Source of the DNA: Sphingomonas sp. S-NIH.Pt15_0812
Lineage (GTDB): Bacteria; Pseudomonadota; Alphaproteobacteria; Sphingomonadales; Sphingomonadaceae
Direction: 5' to 3'
Length of the DNA: 64,000 nt
NCBI RefSeq assembly: GCF_003951315.1
Contig: NZ_QLJH01000003.1
Location: forward strand, 172,739 to 236,738
The notes below the pieces were generated by a model. The model did not search any database. It had not been told where the DNA came from and worked only from the letters and a program-made list of their open reading frames with translations. The first letter of the stretch is position 1; the number at the start of each line of letters is the position of its first letter. This document shows positions 1-8,593 of the stretch, in pieces. The position numbers and the translations under genes were made by a program.

Positions 1-27
1 CGATGGCCCGCTCCCTCCGGTCCATCC

Positions 28-1590
28 TCAACGGATGTCGAGCATCACCACCGACTTGGGCGGCAGGGTCACGGTCAGGCGACCATCGGCTAGGGTCGCG
101 CCGGTGAAGGCCGCCGGGACGACCGCATTGGGTGCGTCGAACGTGTTGTGCGCGTCCATCGTCGGCGCGGTCACGATGCGGCCGGTCACGCCCGAGCCCG
201 TCACGCCGGTCAGCGCGACCGTCACCGTCGCCGGCTGGTTCGGATCGACATTGGTCAGGCCCATATGCACCACGCCGTCGGTGCCGCGCACCGCGCTGGC
301 GCTGACCGCCTTCAGCGTCCACTCGTTCTTGTTGTACCAGCGCGACTGCACGTCGACCGGCAGCACGACGCCGTCCTGATAGTCCTTGTACAGGTCGAAC
401 ACCCAATAGGTCGGCGTCTTCACCATGCGGTTGCCGTCGGTCAGCATCATCGCCTGGAGCACGTTGATCATCTGCGCGATATTGGCGCCGCGCAGGCGAT
501 CGGTGTGGCGGGCAAAGATGTCGAAGTTCAGGCTGGTGACCAGCGCGTCGCGCAGCGAGTTCTGCTGGTAGAGGAAGCCCGGATGGCTGCCCGGCTCCTG
601 ATCGTACCAGGTGCCCCATTCGTCGACCAGCATCGCCACGCGCTTCTTGGGGTCGTATTTGTCCATCACCGCGGCGTGGCGGCTGACCAGCTCCTCCATC
701 TTCACCGTCTTGGCGAGCGTGCGCGCCCAGCCATCCTCGTCGAAGCCGGTCGCCGCGCCCTTATGCTCCCAGGTGCCGGGGACGGTGTAGTAATGGACGC
801 CGATGCCGTCGAACTGCGCGCTGGCGTCGCGCATCATCACCTCGGTCCAGTTATAGTCCTCGGAATTGGCGCCGCTGGCGATCCGCATCACCTTCTGCCC
901 CTCGGGCATCTTGATGAAGGTGGAATAGCGGCGGGTCACGTCGGCCGCATATTCGGGGCGCATATTGCCGCCGCAGCCCCACAGCTCGTTGCCGATGCCG
1001 AACATCGACAGCTTCCACGGGGCCTTGCGGCCGTTCGCCGCGCGCTCCTTGGCCAGGCTCGATCCGGTCGGCGAGGTCATGTACTCGACCCACTCCGCCA
1101 GCTCATAGGGCGGCGCGCTGCCGATATTGCCGGAGACATAGGGTTCGGCGCCGACCAGCTCCGAATAATTCATGAACTCGTTGGTGCCGAAGCTGTTGTC
1201 CTCGGTCACGCCACCCCAGTTGGTGTTGATCTTGATCTTGCGCTTCGCCTGCGGGCCGACACCCTCGCGCCAGTGATATTCGTCGGCGAAGCAGCCGCCC
1301 GGCCAGCGGATCACCGGCGTGCGGATCGCCTTCAGCGCGTCGATCACGTCGCGGCGATAGCCGTCGACATTGGGGATCTTGCTCCCCTTGCCGACCCAGA
1401 TGCCGCCATAGATGCCGGTGCCCAGATGCTCGGCGAACTGGCCGAACAGCCTTCGATCGAACTTGGGCGCGGGCGTGTCGCCGTGCACCGTCACCACATT
1501 CTCGCCCGCCGGGGCGGCCGTGGGCGCCTGCGCAACTGCCGGTGCGGCCAGCACGAGCGCCAGCGCACTGAAGATCATTGGCTTCATCAT
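28..1590 (-). CDS. abfA: Exported GH51 alpha-L-arabinofuranosidase
   Basis: A 520-residue protein that should release terminal L-arabinofuranose from arabinan or arabinoxylan oligosaccharides. The N-terminus (about residues 1-21, ending AVAQA) is a Sec signal peptide, so it acts in the periplasm or outside. The GH51 (beta/alpha)8 signatures are present: GNELWG with the expected acid/base Glu202, and VDEWGTW with the expected nucleophile Glu324; WPGGCFAD is also typical. Length fits the family. The gene is divergent from a FadR-type regulator at 1855, and the shared 264-bp gap holds an operator-like palindrome at 1732-1742, so arabinoside-dependent derepression is likely. The first two Met codons are both possible starts. 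Confidence 0.93.
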   Translation of the reverse strand: MMKPMIFSALALVLAAPAVAQAPTAAPAGENVVTVHGDTPAPKFDRRLFGQFAEHLGTGIYGGIWVGKGSKIPNVDGYRRDVIDALKAIRTPVIRWPGGCFADEYHWREGVGPQAKRKIKINTNWGGVTEDNSFGTNEFMNYSELVGAEPYVSGNIGSAPPYELAEWVEYMTSPTGSSLAKERAANGRKAPWKLSMFGIGNELWGCGGNMRPEYAADVTRRYSTFIKMPEGQKVMRIASGANSEDYNWTEVMMRDASAQFDGIGVHYYTVPGTWEHKGAATGFDEDGWARTLAKTVKMEELVSRHAAVMDKYDPKKRVAMLVDEWGTWYDQEPGSHPGFLYQQNSLRDALVTSLNFDIFARHTDRLRGANIAQMINVLQAMMLTDGNRMVKTPTYWVFDLYKDYQDGVVLPVDVQSRWYNKNEWTLKAVSASAVRGTDGVVHMGLTNVDPNQPATVTVALTGVTGSGVTGRIVTAPTMDAHNTFDAPNAVVPAAFTGATLADGRLTVTLPPKSVVMLDIR

Positions 1591-1731
1591 ATCTCCGTCG
1601 CGCGGGGGGCCCGCGCCTGTTCGGGGGTGGTGCCGATGTCGGCGGATATCCGGGACGGGGCGGACGATGCCGCCGGAACGATCAGGCCTGTCGCGCGCCG
1701 ACGCATGAAAACTCCTCTCCCTTTCCGGCTC

Positions 1732-1742
1732 TTGTCAGACAA
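1732..1742. promoter_or_regulatory. FadR/GntR operator-like palindrome
   Basis: TTGTCAGACAA is a perfect odd palindrome fitting the FadR-subfamily half-site pattern TNGTNNNACNA. It lies between the divergent arabinofuranosidase and regulator genes. Its core recurs at 5262-5273 and 7558-7569 in front of the transporter and catabolic genes, which is the main reason to call it an operator rather than chance. Confidence 0.7.
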
Positions 1743-1854
1743 GCTATCGGCAAGGTCAAGCGTGTTGACCCGCGATCGGGCCCGGATCCGAACGGCCTGC
1801 TTGCGAAAGGGTACGGACTGGGCCTAGGTTTCCGCGAAATCAGAGGATGAATGG

Positions 1855-2604
1855 ATGGCGGCCGGCAAGCGGGCACAACCCGCGCATATCTCGCTTGCAC
1901 GGCAGATCGGCGTGGCGATCGTAACCGGCACCCATGTGCCGGGCAGCATCCTGCCCGGCGAGATCGAACTGGCCGAACGTCTGGGTGTCTCGCGCAGCGT
2001 CATCCGGGAATCGCTGCGGATGCTGGCGGCGAAGGGGCTGGTCGAGAGCAAGCCCAAGGCGGGCACGCGGGTGCGCGAGCGCGCCGACTGGAATCTGCTC
2101 GACCCCGAACTGCTCGGCTGGATGCTGGAGGGCGCGCCGCCCGTGCCCTTCGTGCGCAGCCTGTTCCAGCTGCGCATGATCGTCGAGCCGGCGGCGGCGG
2201 AACTCGCCGCGCTGGGGCGCACCGCGCGCCAGCTCGCCCGGCTGGGCCATGCATTGCAGGAAATGGAGCGGCACGGCCTCGGCACCGATGCCGGTCGCGA
2301 GGCGGATCGGACCTTCCACGCCGTGATCCTGGAGGCGACGGGCAACGAACTGCTGGTCAGCCTGTCCGCCAGCATCGCGGCGGCGGTCCACTGGACGACC
2401 TTCTTCAAATATCGCAGCGCCCGGCCGCCGCGCGATCCGATCCCGCAGCATCAGGCGCTGTTCGAGGCGATCGCGCAAGGCGATCCCGCCGCCGCGCGCC
2501 TCGCCACTGCGGAACTGGTCGAACAGGCGCGGATCGATACCGAGGCTTCGATCGAGGAGGGGCATTCGACGCTGCCGGCGGCGAAGCGGGACAGCCAGAG
2601 ATGA
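1855..2604 (+). CDS. FadR-family (GntR/FCD) regulator, copy 1
   Basis: A 249-residue repressor-type regulator. Residues about 10-75 form the GntR winged helix-turn-helix (LAERLGVSRSVIRESLRML followed by a KPKAGTRV wing). The remainder is an all-helical FCD effector domain with the usual spaced acidic and His residues (DRTFHAVI, PQHQALFEAI). FCD regulators usually bind sugar acids or other carboxylates. The gene is divergent from the GH51 enzyme and faces the operator at 1732-1742. It is a clear paralogue of the regulator at 6702-7478 (both share the LLDPELLGW/LLDPDVLGW-type linker). The ATG at 1855 follows a GAGG at 1843-1846. Effector unknown; L-arabonate or a 2-keto-3-deoxy acid is a reasonable guess. 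Confidence 0.88.
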   Translation: MAAGKRAQPAHISLARQIGVAIVTGTHVPGSILPGEIELAERLGVSRSVIRESLRMLAAKGLVESKPKAGTRVRERADWNLLDPELLGWMLEGAPPVPFVRSLFQLRMIVEPAAAELAALGRTARQLARLGHALQEMERHGLGTDAGREADRTFHAVILEATGNELLVSLSASIAAAVHWTTFFKYRSARPPRDPIPQHQALFEAIAQGDPAAARLATAELVEQARIDTEASIEEGHSTLPAAKRDSQR

Positions 2605-2655
2605 GCCGGCGCCTATCACCCCCCAGGTGATGCCGGCCATCCGTCTCCCGTTCCG

Positions 2656-3699
2656 TCACCCCACGCAGATACGGTCGCGCCCCTGCGCCTTGGCCGCATA
2701 GAGCAGCCGATCGGCGCGCTCGATCGCCACATCGACGGGTTCCTCGGCGCGAACGGCGGTGACGCCGGCCGAGAAGGTGATGACCCCCAGCGCCGCCCCC
2801 GTCTCGCGGTTGCGGAACCGCTTGCCCGCGACCGACTGGCGCGCCGAATCGAGCAGCTCGGCCGCGGCACTGAGTTGCAGGCCGTTGAGCAGCAATACGA
2901 ATTCCTCGCCGCCATGGCGGGCGACGAGATGGTCGGAGCAGGATTCGCGAAGCGTGTCGCCCAGCACCTTCAGCACCCGGTCGCCGACCATATGGCCGTG
3001 CACGTCGTTGATCCGCTTGAATCGGTCGACATCGCACAGCGCGATGCAATGCGGCGCGGGCAAGGTGGCGCGCTGTTCATAGGCTTCGGTAAAGGCGAGC
3101 CGGTTGGCCAGGCCGGTCATCGGGTCGCGCCGCGCGGTCGAGCGCGCCTCGGCCAGCTTGCCGCGCAGCATCTCCGCTTCCTGCGTCGCCTCCGCCAGCT
3201 TGTCCTCGCTCTCGCGGACGCGGGAAATCATCGCACCGGCCAGTCGCGACAATTCATCGATCGCGCTGGTCGAGGATTGCAGCTCGATCATCGCCGCGCT
3301 CTCGGCCAGGTCGCGGCCGAAATCGCGGGTCTCGAAATGCATCGTGCGCGTCAGCATCGCGAAGCTGTCCATCTGCGCCGCGGTCTCGCTGACCAGCCGG
3401 TCCGCCTCGCGATTCGGCACCGGCGCGAGGTCGCGCAGGCGGCGAACGGGATCGGCTCCCATCATCACGCGCCCACCCAGCCGCTCTACTTCCTGATGCG
3501 TCAGGCGGACACCGCCATCGACCAGTTCGCGCACCTCGCGGGCCAGGGGGCTATCGGGGGCCGACAGCACGGCGTGGACGAACGCATAGTGCAACGGATC
3601 CGGGCTGAGGCGGTGATCGGCCAGGAACAGGCCGATCTGCGCGTACAAATCGTCCTTTCCCTTGCTCCTGCGCCGCCAGACCAAGCCGGCGTCCCCCAT
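2656..3699 (-). CDS. Diguanylate cyclase (GGDEF domain)
   Basis: A 347-residue predicted c-di-GMP synthase. The C-terminal ~165 residues are a GGDEF domain with an intact active-site loop (RHGGEEFVLLL) and the DVDRFKRINDVHGH metal/GTP-binding segment. The N-terminal ~180 residues show no membrane helix and end in a helical, probably coiled-coil stretch rich in Glu/Ala. The inhibitory I-site RxxD expected just before the loop reads SCSD, so product feedback may be lost. A strong SD (GGAGGGTGAT) precedes the ATG at 3699. It is transcribed alone, convergent with the upstream regulator. Confidence 0.88.
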   Translation of the reverse strand: MGDAGLVWRRRSKGKDDLYAQIGLFLADHRLSPDPLHYAFVHAVLSAPDSPLAREVRELVDGGVRLTHQEVERLGGRVMMGADPVRRLRDLAPVPNREADRLVSETAAQMDSFAMLTRTMHFETRDFGRDLAESAAMIELQSSTSAIDELSRLAGAMISRVRESEDKLAEATQEAEMLRGKLAEARSTARRDPMTGLANRLAFTEAYEQRATLPAPHCIALCDVDRFKRINDVHGHMVGDRVLKVLGDTLRESCSDHLVARHGGEEFVLLLNGLQLSAAAELLDSARQSVAGKRFRNRETGAALGVITFSAGVTAVRAEEPVDVAIERADRLLYAAKAQGRDRICVG

Positions 3700-3783
3700 A
3701 TCACCCTCCGCGATTCCCCTGAGGCCCTCGTTATAGGCGGAAAATCGTTAGCGTTTGGTGTTAGCCGATCCAATTTGGTTTTA

Positions 3784-4332
3784 TTATTGCGTTTTCGACA
3801 GTTTACGCACCGCCGCCAAAGTCTGCGCCACGTGATCGGCAGGGTTCATGTCATCATGGACGAAAGCAATCCGTCCAGCACGGTCAATGACGTAACTGGT
3901 CCGCTTGGTGAGATCACGGCCCGCCATCTGCCGACCCAGCGCGACATCATAGCCGCGCACCACCGTCGGGCCGGCGCTGGCCACCGCGAACTTGCCCGCG
4001 CACTTCTCCGCCGAGAAGCGCTGGAGCGTCGGCACGTCGTCGCTCGACATGCCGATCACCGTCGCGCCCGCCGCCCGGAATTGCGGGATCGCCTCGGCAA
4101 AGGCATGGGCCTCGGCGTTGCAGCCGCCGGTATAGGCCGCCGGGAAGAAATAGAGCACGACCGGCCCCTTCTTCAGCTGTTCCTTCAGATGGACCTGGAA
4201 CACCTTGCCCGCCATCGCGCCGCGGGTCGTGAAGTCGGGCGCGGCCGCACCGGGCGCGAGCGCGGCGAGGACGGGGGCGGCGCAGGCCAGCGCACCGGCC
4301 AGCAGGGGAAGGGCGATCGGTATCAGGCGCAT
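3784..4332 (-). CDS. Exported peroxiredoxin (AhpC/TSA, BCP-like)
   Basis: A 182-residue thioredoxin-fold peroxidase with an N-terminal signal peptide (about residues 1-24), so it should reduce peroxides in the periplasm. The peroxidatic site is in the segment FFPAAYTGGCNAEAHAF; the usual TxxC appears as TGGC. A second Cys (SAEKCAGKF) could be the resolving residue. The start at 4332 was chosen because a signal peptide begins there and GAGGAT precedes it; the frame is open much further upstream, but that extension is a mirror of the hisN-like gene and was rejected. It is divergent from that gene. Confidence 0.85.
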   Translation of the reverse strand: MRLIPIALPLLAGALACAAPVLAALAPGAAAPDFTTRGAMAGKVFQVHLKEQLKKGPVVLYFFPAAYTGGCNAEAHAFAEAIPQFRAAGATVIGMSSDDVPTLQRFSAEKCAGKFAVASAGPTVVRGYDVALGRQMAGRDLTKRTSYVIDRAGRIAFVHDDMNPADHVAQTLAAVRKLSKTQ

Positions 4333-4404
4333 GGTAACATCCTCACATATCGTTCTGTCCCCTGCGGTGTAGCGCGATGGCCGCCGCCGCGATAGGCTTC
4401 GGCC

Positions 4405-5211
4405 ATGCCTGTCCATTCTTCCGATATCGCCCTCGCCCACAGCCTTGCCGATGCGGCGGGCGCGGTGATCCGCCCCTATTTCCGCCGCCCCGCCGGGCTG
4501 GAGCTGAAGGCGGACCAGTCCCCCGTCACCCGTGCCGACCGCGAGGCGGAGGCGGCGATGCGCCGGCTGATCGAGGCGGAGCGATCGGGCGACGGCATCC
4601 ATGGCGAGGAATATGGCGTCAAGGCGGGCGTCACCGGCCGGCAATGGGTGCTGGACCCGATCGACGGCACCCGCTCCTTCGCCAGCGGCCGGGCGATCTT
4701 CGGCACGCTGATCGCGCTGGTCGAGGATGGCTGGCCGGTGCTGGGCATCATCGACCAGCCGGTGCAGCGCGAACGCTGGGTCGGGGTGATGGGCCGCCCC
4801 ACCACCTTCAACGGCGTGCCCTGCCGGACGCGCGCCTGCCCGGCGCTGGACGGTGCGATCGTCGCCACCACCAGTCCGCATCTGTTCGACGACGAAGACG
4901 TGCCGCACTTCATGGCGCTGGTCACCGCGGCGAGCGGCGGGCGACCGCGCCAGGGGCCGGTCTATGGCGGCGACTGCTATAATTACGGACTGGTCGCGAG
5001 CGGCCATCTCGACATCGTCTGCGAGAGCGGGCTGAAACTGCACGACTTCGCCGCGCTGGTGCCGGTGGTGGAGGGCGCCGGCGGCCGGATGTGCGACTGG
5101 AACGGCGACCCGCTGACCGCCGACAGCGAGGGCCATGTGCTGGCGATCGGCGACCCGGCGCGCGCCGAGGAGGTGCTGGAGGCGCTGCGCACCCTGCCGC
5201 ACGCCCACTGA
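4405..5211 (+). CDS. hisN: Inositol-monophosphatase-family phosphatase (HisN-like)
   Basis: A 268-residue cytosolic Mg-dependent phosphatase. The signature WVLDPIDGTRSF (metal-binding Asp residues) and the earlier GEEYG metal ligand are intact, as is the distal ESGLKLHDFAAL motif. Members with GTRSF rather than GTxNF are often histidinol-phosphate phosphatases (HisN), and the length fits. No histidine genes are nearby, so the substrate assignment rests on motif similarity only; it could act on another sugar or inositol phosphate. Confidence 0.8.
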   Translation: MPVHSSDIALAHSLADAAGAVIRPYFRRPAGLELKADQSPVTRADREAEAAMRRLIEAERSGDGIHGEEYGVKAGVTGRQWVLDPIDGTRSFASGRAIFGTLIALVEDGWPVLGIIDQPVQRERWVGVMGRPTTFNGVPCRTRACPALDGAIVATTSPHLFDDEDVPHFMALVTAASGGRPRQGPVYGGDCYNYGLVASGHLDIVCESGLKLHDFAALVPVVEGAGGRMCDWNGDPLTADSEGHVLAIGDPARAEEVLEALRTLPHAH

Positions 5212-5240
5212 TCTCTCCGACATTGGCACCGCACGGTCGA

Positions 5241-5273
5241 TTGACACCGGCCTTGGTAGGTTTAGTCTGACAA
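5241..5273 (+). promoter_or_regulatory. Promoter with FadR-type operator for the sugar transporter
   Basis: TTGACA at 5241-5246 followed after 16 bases by TAGTCT gives a plausible sigma-70 promoter. The 12-mer TTAGTCTGACAA (5262-5273) overlaps the -10 and is the exact reverse complement of the 12-mer at 7558-7569. Binding here would occlude RNA polymerase, which predicts repression. Confidence 0.68.
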
Positions 5274-5320
5274 CAAAAGCCGGGGCCGGGTTCGGCCGTC
5301 CGGTGCCAAGGAGAGAGACG

Positions 5321-6622
5321 ATGCCTGCGCCCCTACCCAGCAGCATGACGGCCGGCGCCGCCGTCCCATCGGCGGGTGCCGTCGGCACCTACCGGCCCGC
5401 GCTGACCCTGCTCGCCAGCCTGTTCTTCATGTGGGGCTTCATCACCGTCATCAACGGCACGCTGCTGCCGCATCTGCGCAGCGTCTTCGACCTGAGCTAC
5501 ACCCAGACGACGCTGATCGAGAGCGTCTGGTTCATCGCCTATTTCTTCGCCTCCATCCCCTCGGCCAAGCTGATCGAGCGGGTCGGATACCAGCGGGCGA
5601 TGGTGATCGGCCTGGGCATGATGGCGGTGGGTGCATTGCTGATGGTGCCGGCGGCGCGAATCCCGTCCTATGGCGTGACGCTGTTCGCGCTGTTCGTGAT
5701 CGCCAGCGGCATCACGCTGCTCCAGGTCGCGGCCAATCCCTATGTCGCGGTGGTCGGCCCGCCGGAGACCGCCTCGTCGCGGCTCAACCTGGTCCAGGCG
5801 TTCAACTCGGCCGGCGCGACGCTGGCGCCGCTGTTCGGCGGCTATCTGATCCTCGGCCGCTCGACCTCGGGCACCGCCGCCGCCGGCACCACCACGGTGC
5901 TGACCCAGGCGGAGCGGCTGGCCGACGCACAGGCGGTGGTGCTGCCCTATCTGATCGTCGCCGCCGTGCTGGCGGTGCTGGCGATCGTCATCGCCCGCTT
6001 CCCGCTGCCGGCCATGGGCGCGGCGACCCAGCGCGCGGCCAAGCAGGAACGGCGCGGCCATTCCCTGTGGAAGCACCGCAACCTGGTGTTCGGCATCCCG
6101 GCGATCTTCATCTACCTGATCGCGGAGATCGGCGTCGGCAACCTGTTCATCAACTTCGTGTCGCAGCCCAATATCGGCAATCTCAGCCACCAGCAGGCGT
6201 CCAACTATCTGTTCCTGCTGTGGGGCGGGATGATGATCGGCCGGCTGGTCGGCGCGGCGGCGATGCAGCGGATCGACGCGCGCCACGCGCTGGCCATCGC
6301 CAGCATCGGCGCGGCCGCCGTCATGCTGATCGCCAGCGTCGCCACCGGCCATGTCGCGATGTGGGCGCTGATCTCGGTCGGGCTGTTCCACTCGATCATG
6401 TTCCCGACCATCTTCACGCTCGGCATCCGTGGCCTGGGCCCGTTGACCGAGGAAGGCTCGGGCCTACTGATCATGGCGATCGCCGGCGGCGCGCTGGTGG
6501 TGGTGCAGGGCTGGCTGGCCGACCATTACGGCCTGCAGGCCTCGTTCCTGCTGACGGCGGCATGCGAACTCTACGTGCTGTTCTACGCGCTGTGGGGCGC
6601 CAAGCCGGTCATGGCGAAATAG
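5321..6622 (+). CDS. Sugar:H+ symporter, MFS FucP-like
   Basis: A 433-residue inner-membrane transporter with about 12 hydrophobic segments, of the fucose/glucose-galactose permease type. Typical features are FFMWGFITVINGTLLPHL in TM1, an early ESVWFIAYFFASIPSAKLIERVGYQ-like segment split over TM2-3, and PYVAVVGPP with SSRLNLVQAFNSAGATLAP in the first half. The start at 5321 is set by AAGGAGAG just upstream; the frame extends to 5135 but overlaps hisN. It sits under the shared operator at 5262-5273, so it is the likely importer of L-arabinose or D-galactose for the dehydrogenase pathway at 7597-9520. Confidence 0.88.
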   Translation: MPAPLPSSMTAGAAVPSAGAVGTYRPALTLLASLFFMWGFITVINGTLLPHLRSVFDLSYTQTTLIESVWFIAYFFASIPSAKLIERVGYQRAMVIGLGMMAVGALLMVPAARIPSYGVTLFALFVIASGITLLQVAANPYVAVVGPPETASSRLNLVQAFNSAGATLAPLFGGYLILGRSTSGTAAAGTTTVLTQAERLADAQAVVLPYLIVAAVLAVLAIVIARFPLPAMGAATQRAAKQERRGHSLWKHRNLVFGIPAIFIYLIAEIGVGNLFINFVSQPNIGNLSHQQASNYLFLLWGGMMIGRLVGAAAMQRIDARHALAIASIGAAAVMLIASVATGHVAMWALISVGLFHSIMFPTIFTLGIRGLGPLTEEGSGLLIMAIAGGALVVVQGWLADHYGLQASFLLTAACELYVLFYALWGAKPVMAK

Positions 6623-6701
6623 GCGGATCGCCACCTTCCCTGCCCTCGCGACGACGACGAGGGGAGCCATGCGGCGGCGAGGGCCGCGCGGAGAGCGGGT
6701 C

Positions 6702-7478
6702 TCACGCCCCCTCGCTCCGCACCCGTTCCACCGCCGCCGCCGTGTCGTCGAGCGCCTGCTGGACCAGCAGGCGCATCGCCTCGCTCGCCCCCGCGCCGTC
6801 GCCCGCCGCGATCGCGTCATAGACGCGGCGATGGTCGGGGATCGGATTGCGCGGCAGGGCGCGCAGCCGTTGCTTGAACTGCGTCGTCCAGCCGACCGCC
6901 GCGCCGATGCTGGCGCTCAGCACCACCAGCGCATCGTTGCGCGTCGCCGCCAGGATCGCGGTGTGGAAGGCGCGGTCGGCGGCCCGCCCCGCCTCGGTTC
7001 CGAGCGAATGGCGGCTCATATCGGCGAGCGCGTCGCGCATCGCCTTCAGGTCGGCACGGTCGCGCCGCGCCGCCGCCAGCGCCGCCGCCCCCGGCTCGAC
7101 GATCGCGCGCAGCTCGAACAGGCTGCGGATGAAGTCGATGTCGGGCGCGCCGGTAAAGGCCCAGCCGAGCACATCGGGGTCGAGTAGGTTCCACCGGTCG
7201 CGCGGCAGCACCAGCGTCCCCGCCTTGGGACGGCTTTCGACCAGCCCCTTGGCGGTCAGCACCTGGATCGCCTCGCGGAACGCGCTGCGCGATACGTCCA
7301 GCTCGGCGGCGAAGGCCACCTCGCCCGGAATCCGCTCGCCTGGCTTATACTCGCCCGACAGGATCGCGACGCCAAGCCGGTGTGCGATCGCACCGCGCAG
7401 CCGCCGGCCGGTGTCCCGGCCGCTCCGGCGCGCGGCGGGGGGAGAAGGCGGCGGGCTGGCTTCGCTGAAATCGGTCAT
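6702..7478 (-). CDS. FadR-family (GntR/FCD) regulator, copy 2
   Basis: A 258-residue paralogue of the regulator at 1855. The N-terminal wHTH (FAAELDVSRSAFREAIQVL, wing SRPKAGTLVLPRD) is followed by an FCD domain (FHTAILAATRNDALVVLS, HRRVYDAIAAGD). It is convergent with the transporter and divergent from araD1, whose promoter region holds the operator at 7558-7569. It is therefore the nearest candidate repressor of the transporter and catabolic genes. The two copies may bind the same site with different effectors, or one may control only the GH51 gene. Confidence 0.88.
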   Translation of the reverse strand: MTDFSEASPPPSPPAARRSGRDTGRRLRGAIAHRLGVAILSGEYKPGERIPGEVAFAAELDVSRSAFREAIQVLTAKGLVESRPKAGTLVLPRDRWNLLDPDVLGWAFTGAPDIDFIRSLFELRAIVEPGAAALAAARRDRADLKAMRDALADMSRHSLGTEAGRAADRAFHTAILAATRNDALVVLSASIGAAVGWTTQFKQRLRALPRNPIPDHRRVYDAIAAGDGAGASEAMRLLVQQALDDTAAAVERVRSEGA

Positions 7479-7531
7479 TGCGACGACTGTGCCCGCACGC
7501 GACAGAAAAATCGACCGGGAACCGGGGACGA

Positions 7532-7569
7532 TTGCCAGCCTCGGTTCCCGGCGCTAGTTGTCAGACTAA
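7532..7569 (+). promoter_or_regulatory. Promoter with FadR-type operator for araD1-gal
   Basis: TTGCCA (7532-7537), 17 bases, then TAGTTG (7555-7560) is a candidate promoter. TTGTCAGACTAA at 7558-7569 overlaps the -10 and start region and is identical, inverted, to the transporter operator. Confidence 0.65.
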
Positions 7570-7596
7570 TAGAGCCAAACGGTGGAGAGCAACAGC

Positions 7597-8592
7597 GTGA
7601 CCCTTCGACTCCTGCAGCATCGTGGCCCCGATGGTACGCGATCGGTGATCGCCGCACGGGGCGACGCGGCCCATGTCGTGCCGGGCGTCGCCTCGATCCG
7701 CGAACTGGCCGAGCGCGCGATCGCCGCCGGGCAGGACCTGGCGAGCGCGGTGGCGGCCTGTGGCGAGGGCGCGGCCTTCGATCTGGCGGCGGAGCAGGCG
7801 CGGCTGATCGCGCCGATCGATCATGACGATCCGGCGCATCTGATCATGACCGGCACCGGCCTGACCCATCTCGGCTCGGCCGAGGGGCGCGACAAGATGC
7901 ATCGCGACGCGGCGGCGGCCGCGACCCAGACCGATTCGATGCGCATGTTCCTGGCGGGTGTCGAGGGCGGCAAGCCGGCGGCGGGCGCGGTCGGGCAGCA
8001 GCCGGAATGGTTCTACAAGGGCGACGGCACGCAGCTGGTCGGGCCGGGCGAGGCGCTGACCATGCCCGGCTTCGCCCAGGATGGCGGCGAGGAGCCGGAG
8101 CTGGCCGGCATCTACCTGATCGGGCCAGACGGGCAGCCGCACCGGCTGGGCTTCTGCCTGGCGAATGAATTCTCCGACCATGTCACCGAGCGGTGGAATT
8201 ATCTGTGGCTCGCGCATTCCAAGCTGCGGCAGGCGTCGCTCGGCCCCGAGCTGATCGTCGGCCTGACCCCCGACCATGTCGAGGGGACCAGCCGCATCCT
8301 GCGCGACGGTCGGGCCGTCTGGGAAAAGCCGTTCCTGTCGGGCGAGGCGAACATGTCGCACAGCTTCGCGAACCTGGAGCATCACCATTTCAAATATCCG
8401 CTGTTCCGCCGGCCGGGCGACGTCCATGTCCATTTCTTCGGCACCGCCACCCTGTCCTTCGCCGATGGCGTGACCACGCAGGAAGGCGACGTGTTCGAGA
8501 TCGCCGCGGCCCCCTTCACCCTGCCGCTGCGCAACCCGCTGGCGCGCGATGCGGCGCCGGCCGATTCGATCGCCACGGTCGGAGTGCTCTGA
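7597..8592 (+). CDS. araD1: AraD1/GguC-family 2-keto-3-deoxy-sugar acid dehydratase
   Basis: About 331 residues of the fumarylacetoacetate-hydrolase superfamily, AraD1/GguC type. These enzymes dehydrate 2-keto-3-deoxy-L-arabonate to alpha-ketoglutarate semialdehyde in the oxidative arabinose route. Visible signatures are LTHLGSAEGRDKMH, PEWFYKGDG, GEEPELAGIYLIG and GFCLANEFSDHVTE, giving the acidic Mg ligands of the fold. The start is a GTG: 7597 has GGAGAG seven bases upstream, while the in-frame GTG at 7582 overlaps that SD. The next gene starts two bases after this stop, so the two are one operon behind the operator at 7558. Confidence 0.83.
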   Translation: MTLRLLQHRGPDGTRSVIAARGDAAHVVPGVASIRELAERAIAAGQDLASAVAACGEGAAFDLAAEQARLIAPIDHDDPAHLIMTGTGLTHLGSAEGRDKMHRDAAAAATQTDSMRMFLAGVEGGKPAAGAVGQQPEWFYKGDGTQLVGPGEALTMPGFAQDGGEEPELAGIYLIGPDGQPHRLGFCLANEFSDHVTERWNYLWLAHSKLRQASLGPELIVGLTPDHVEGTSRILRDGRAVWEKPFLSGEANMSHSFANLEHHHFKYPLFRRPGDVHVHFFGTATLSFADGVTTQEGDVFEIAAAPFTLPLRNPLARDAAPADSIATVGVL

Positions 8593-8593
8593 G

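Noticed and set aside
148..1827. A ~560-codon plus-strand open frame
   Set aside because: Antisense shadow of the GH51 gene, whose active-site motifs and signal peptide are clear.
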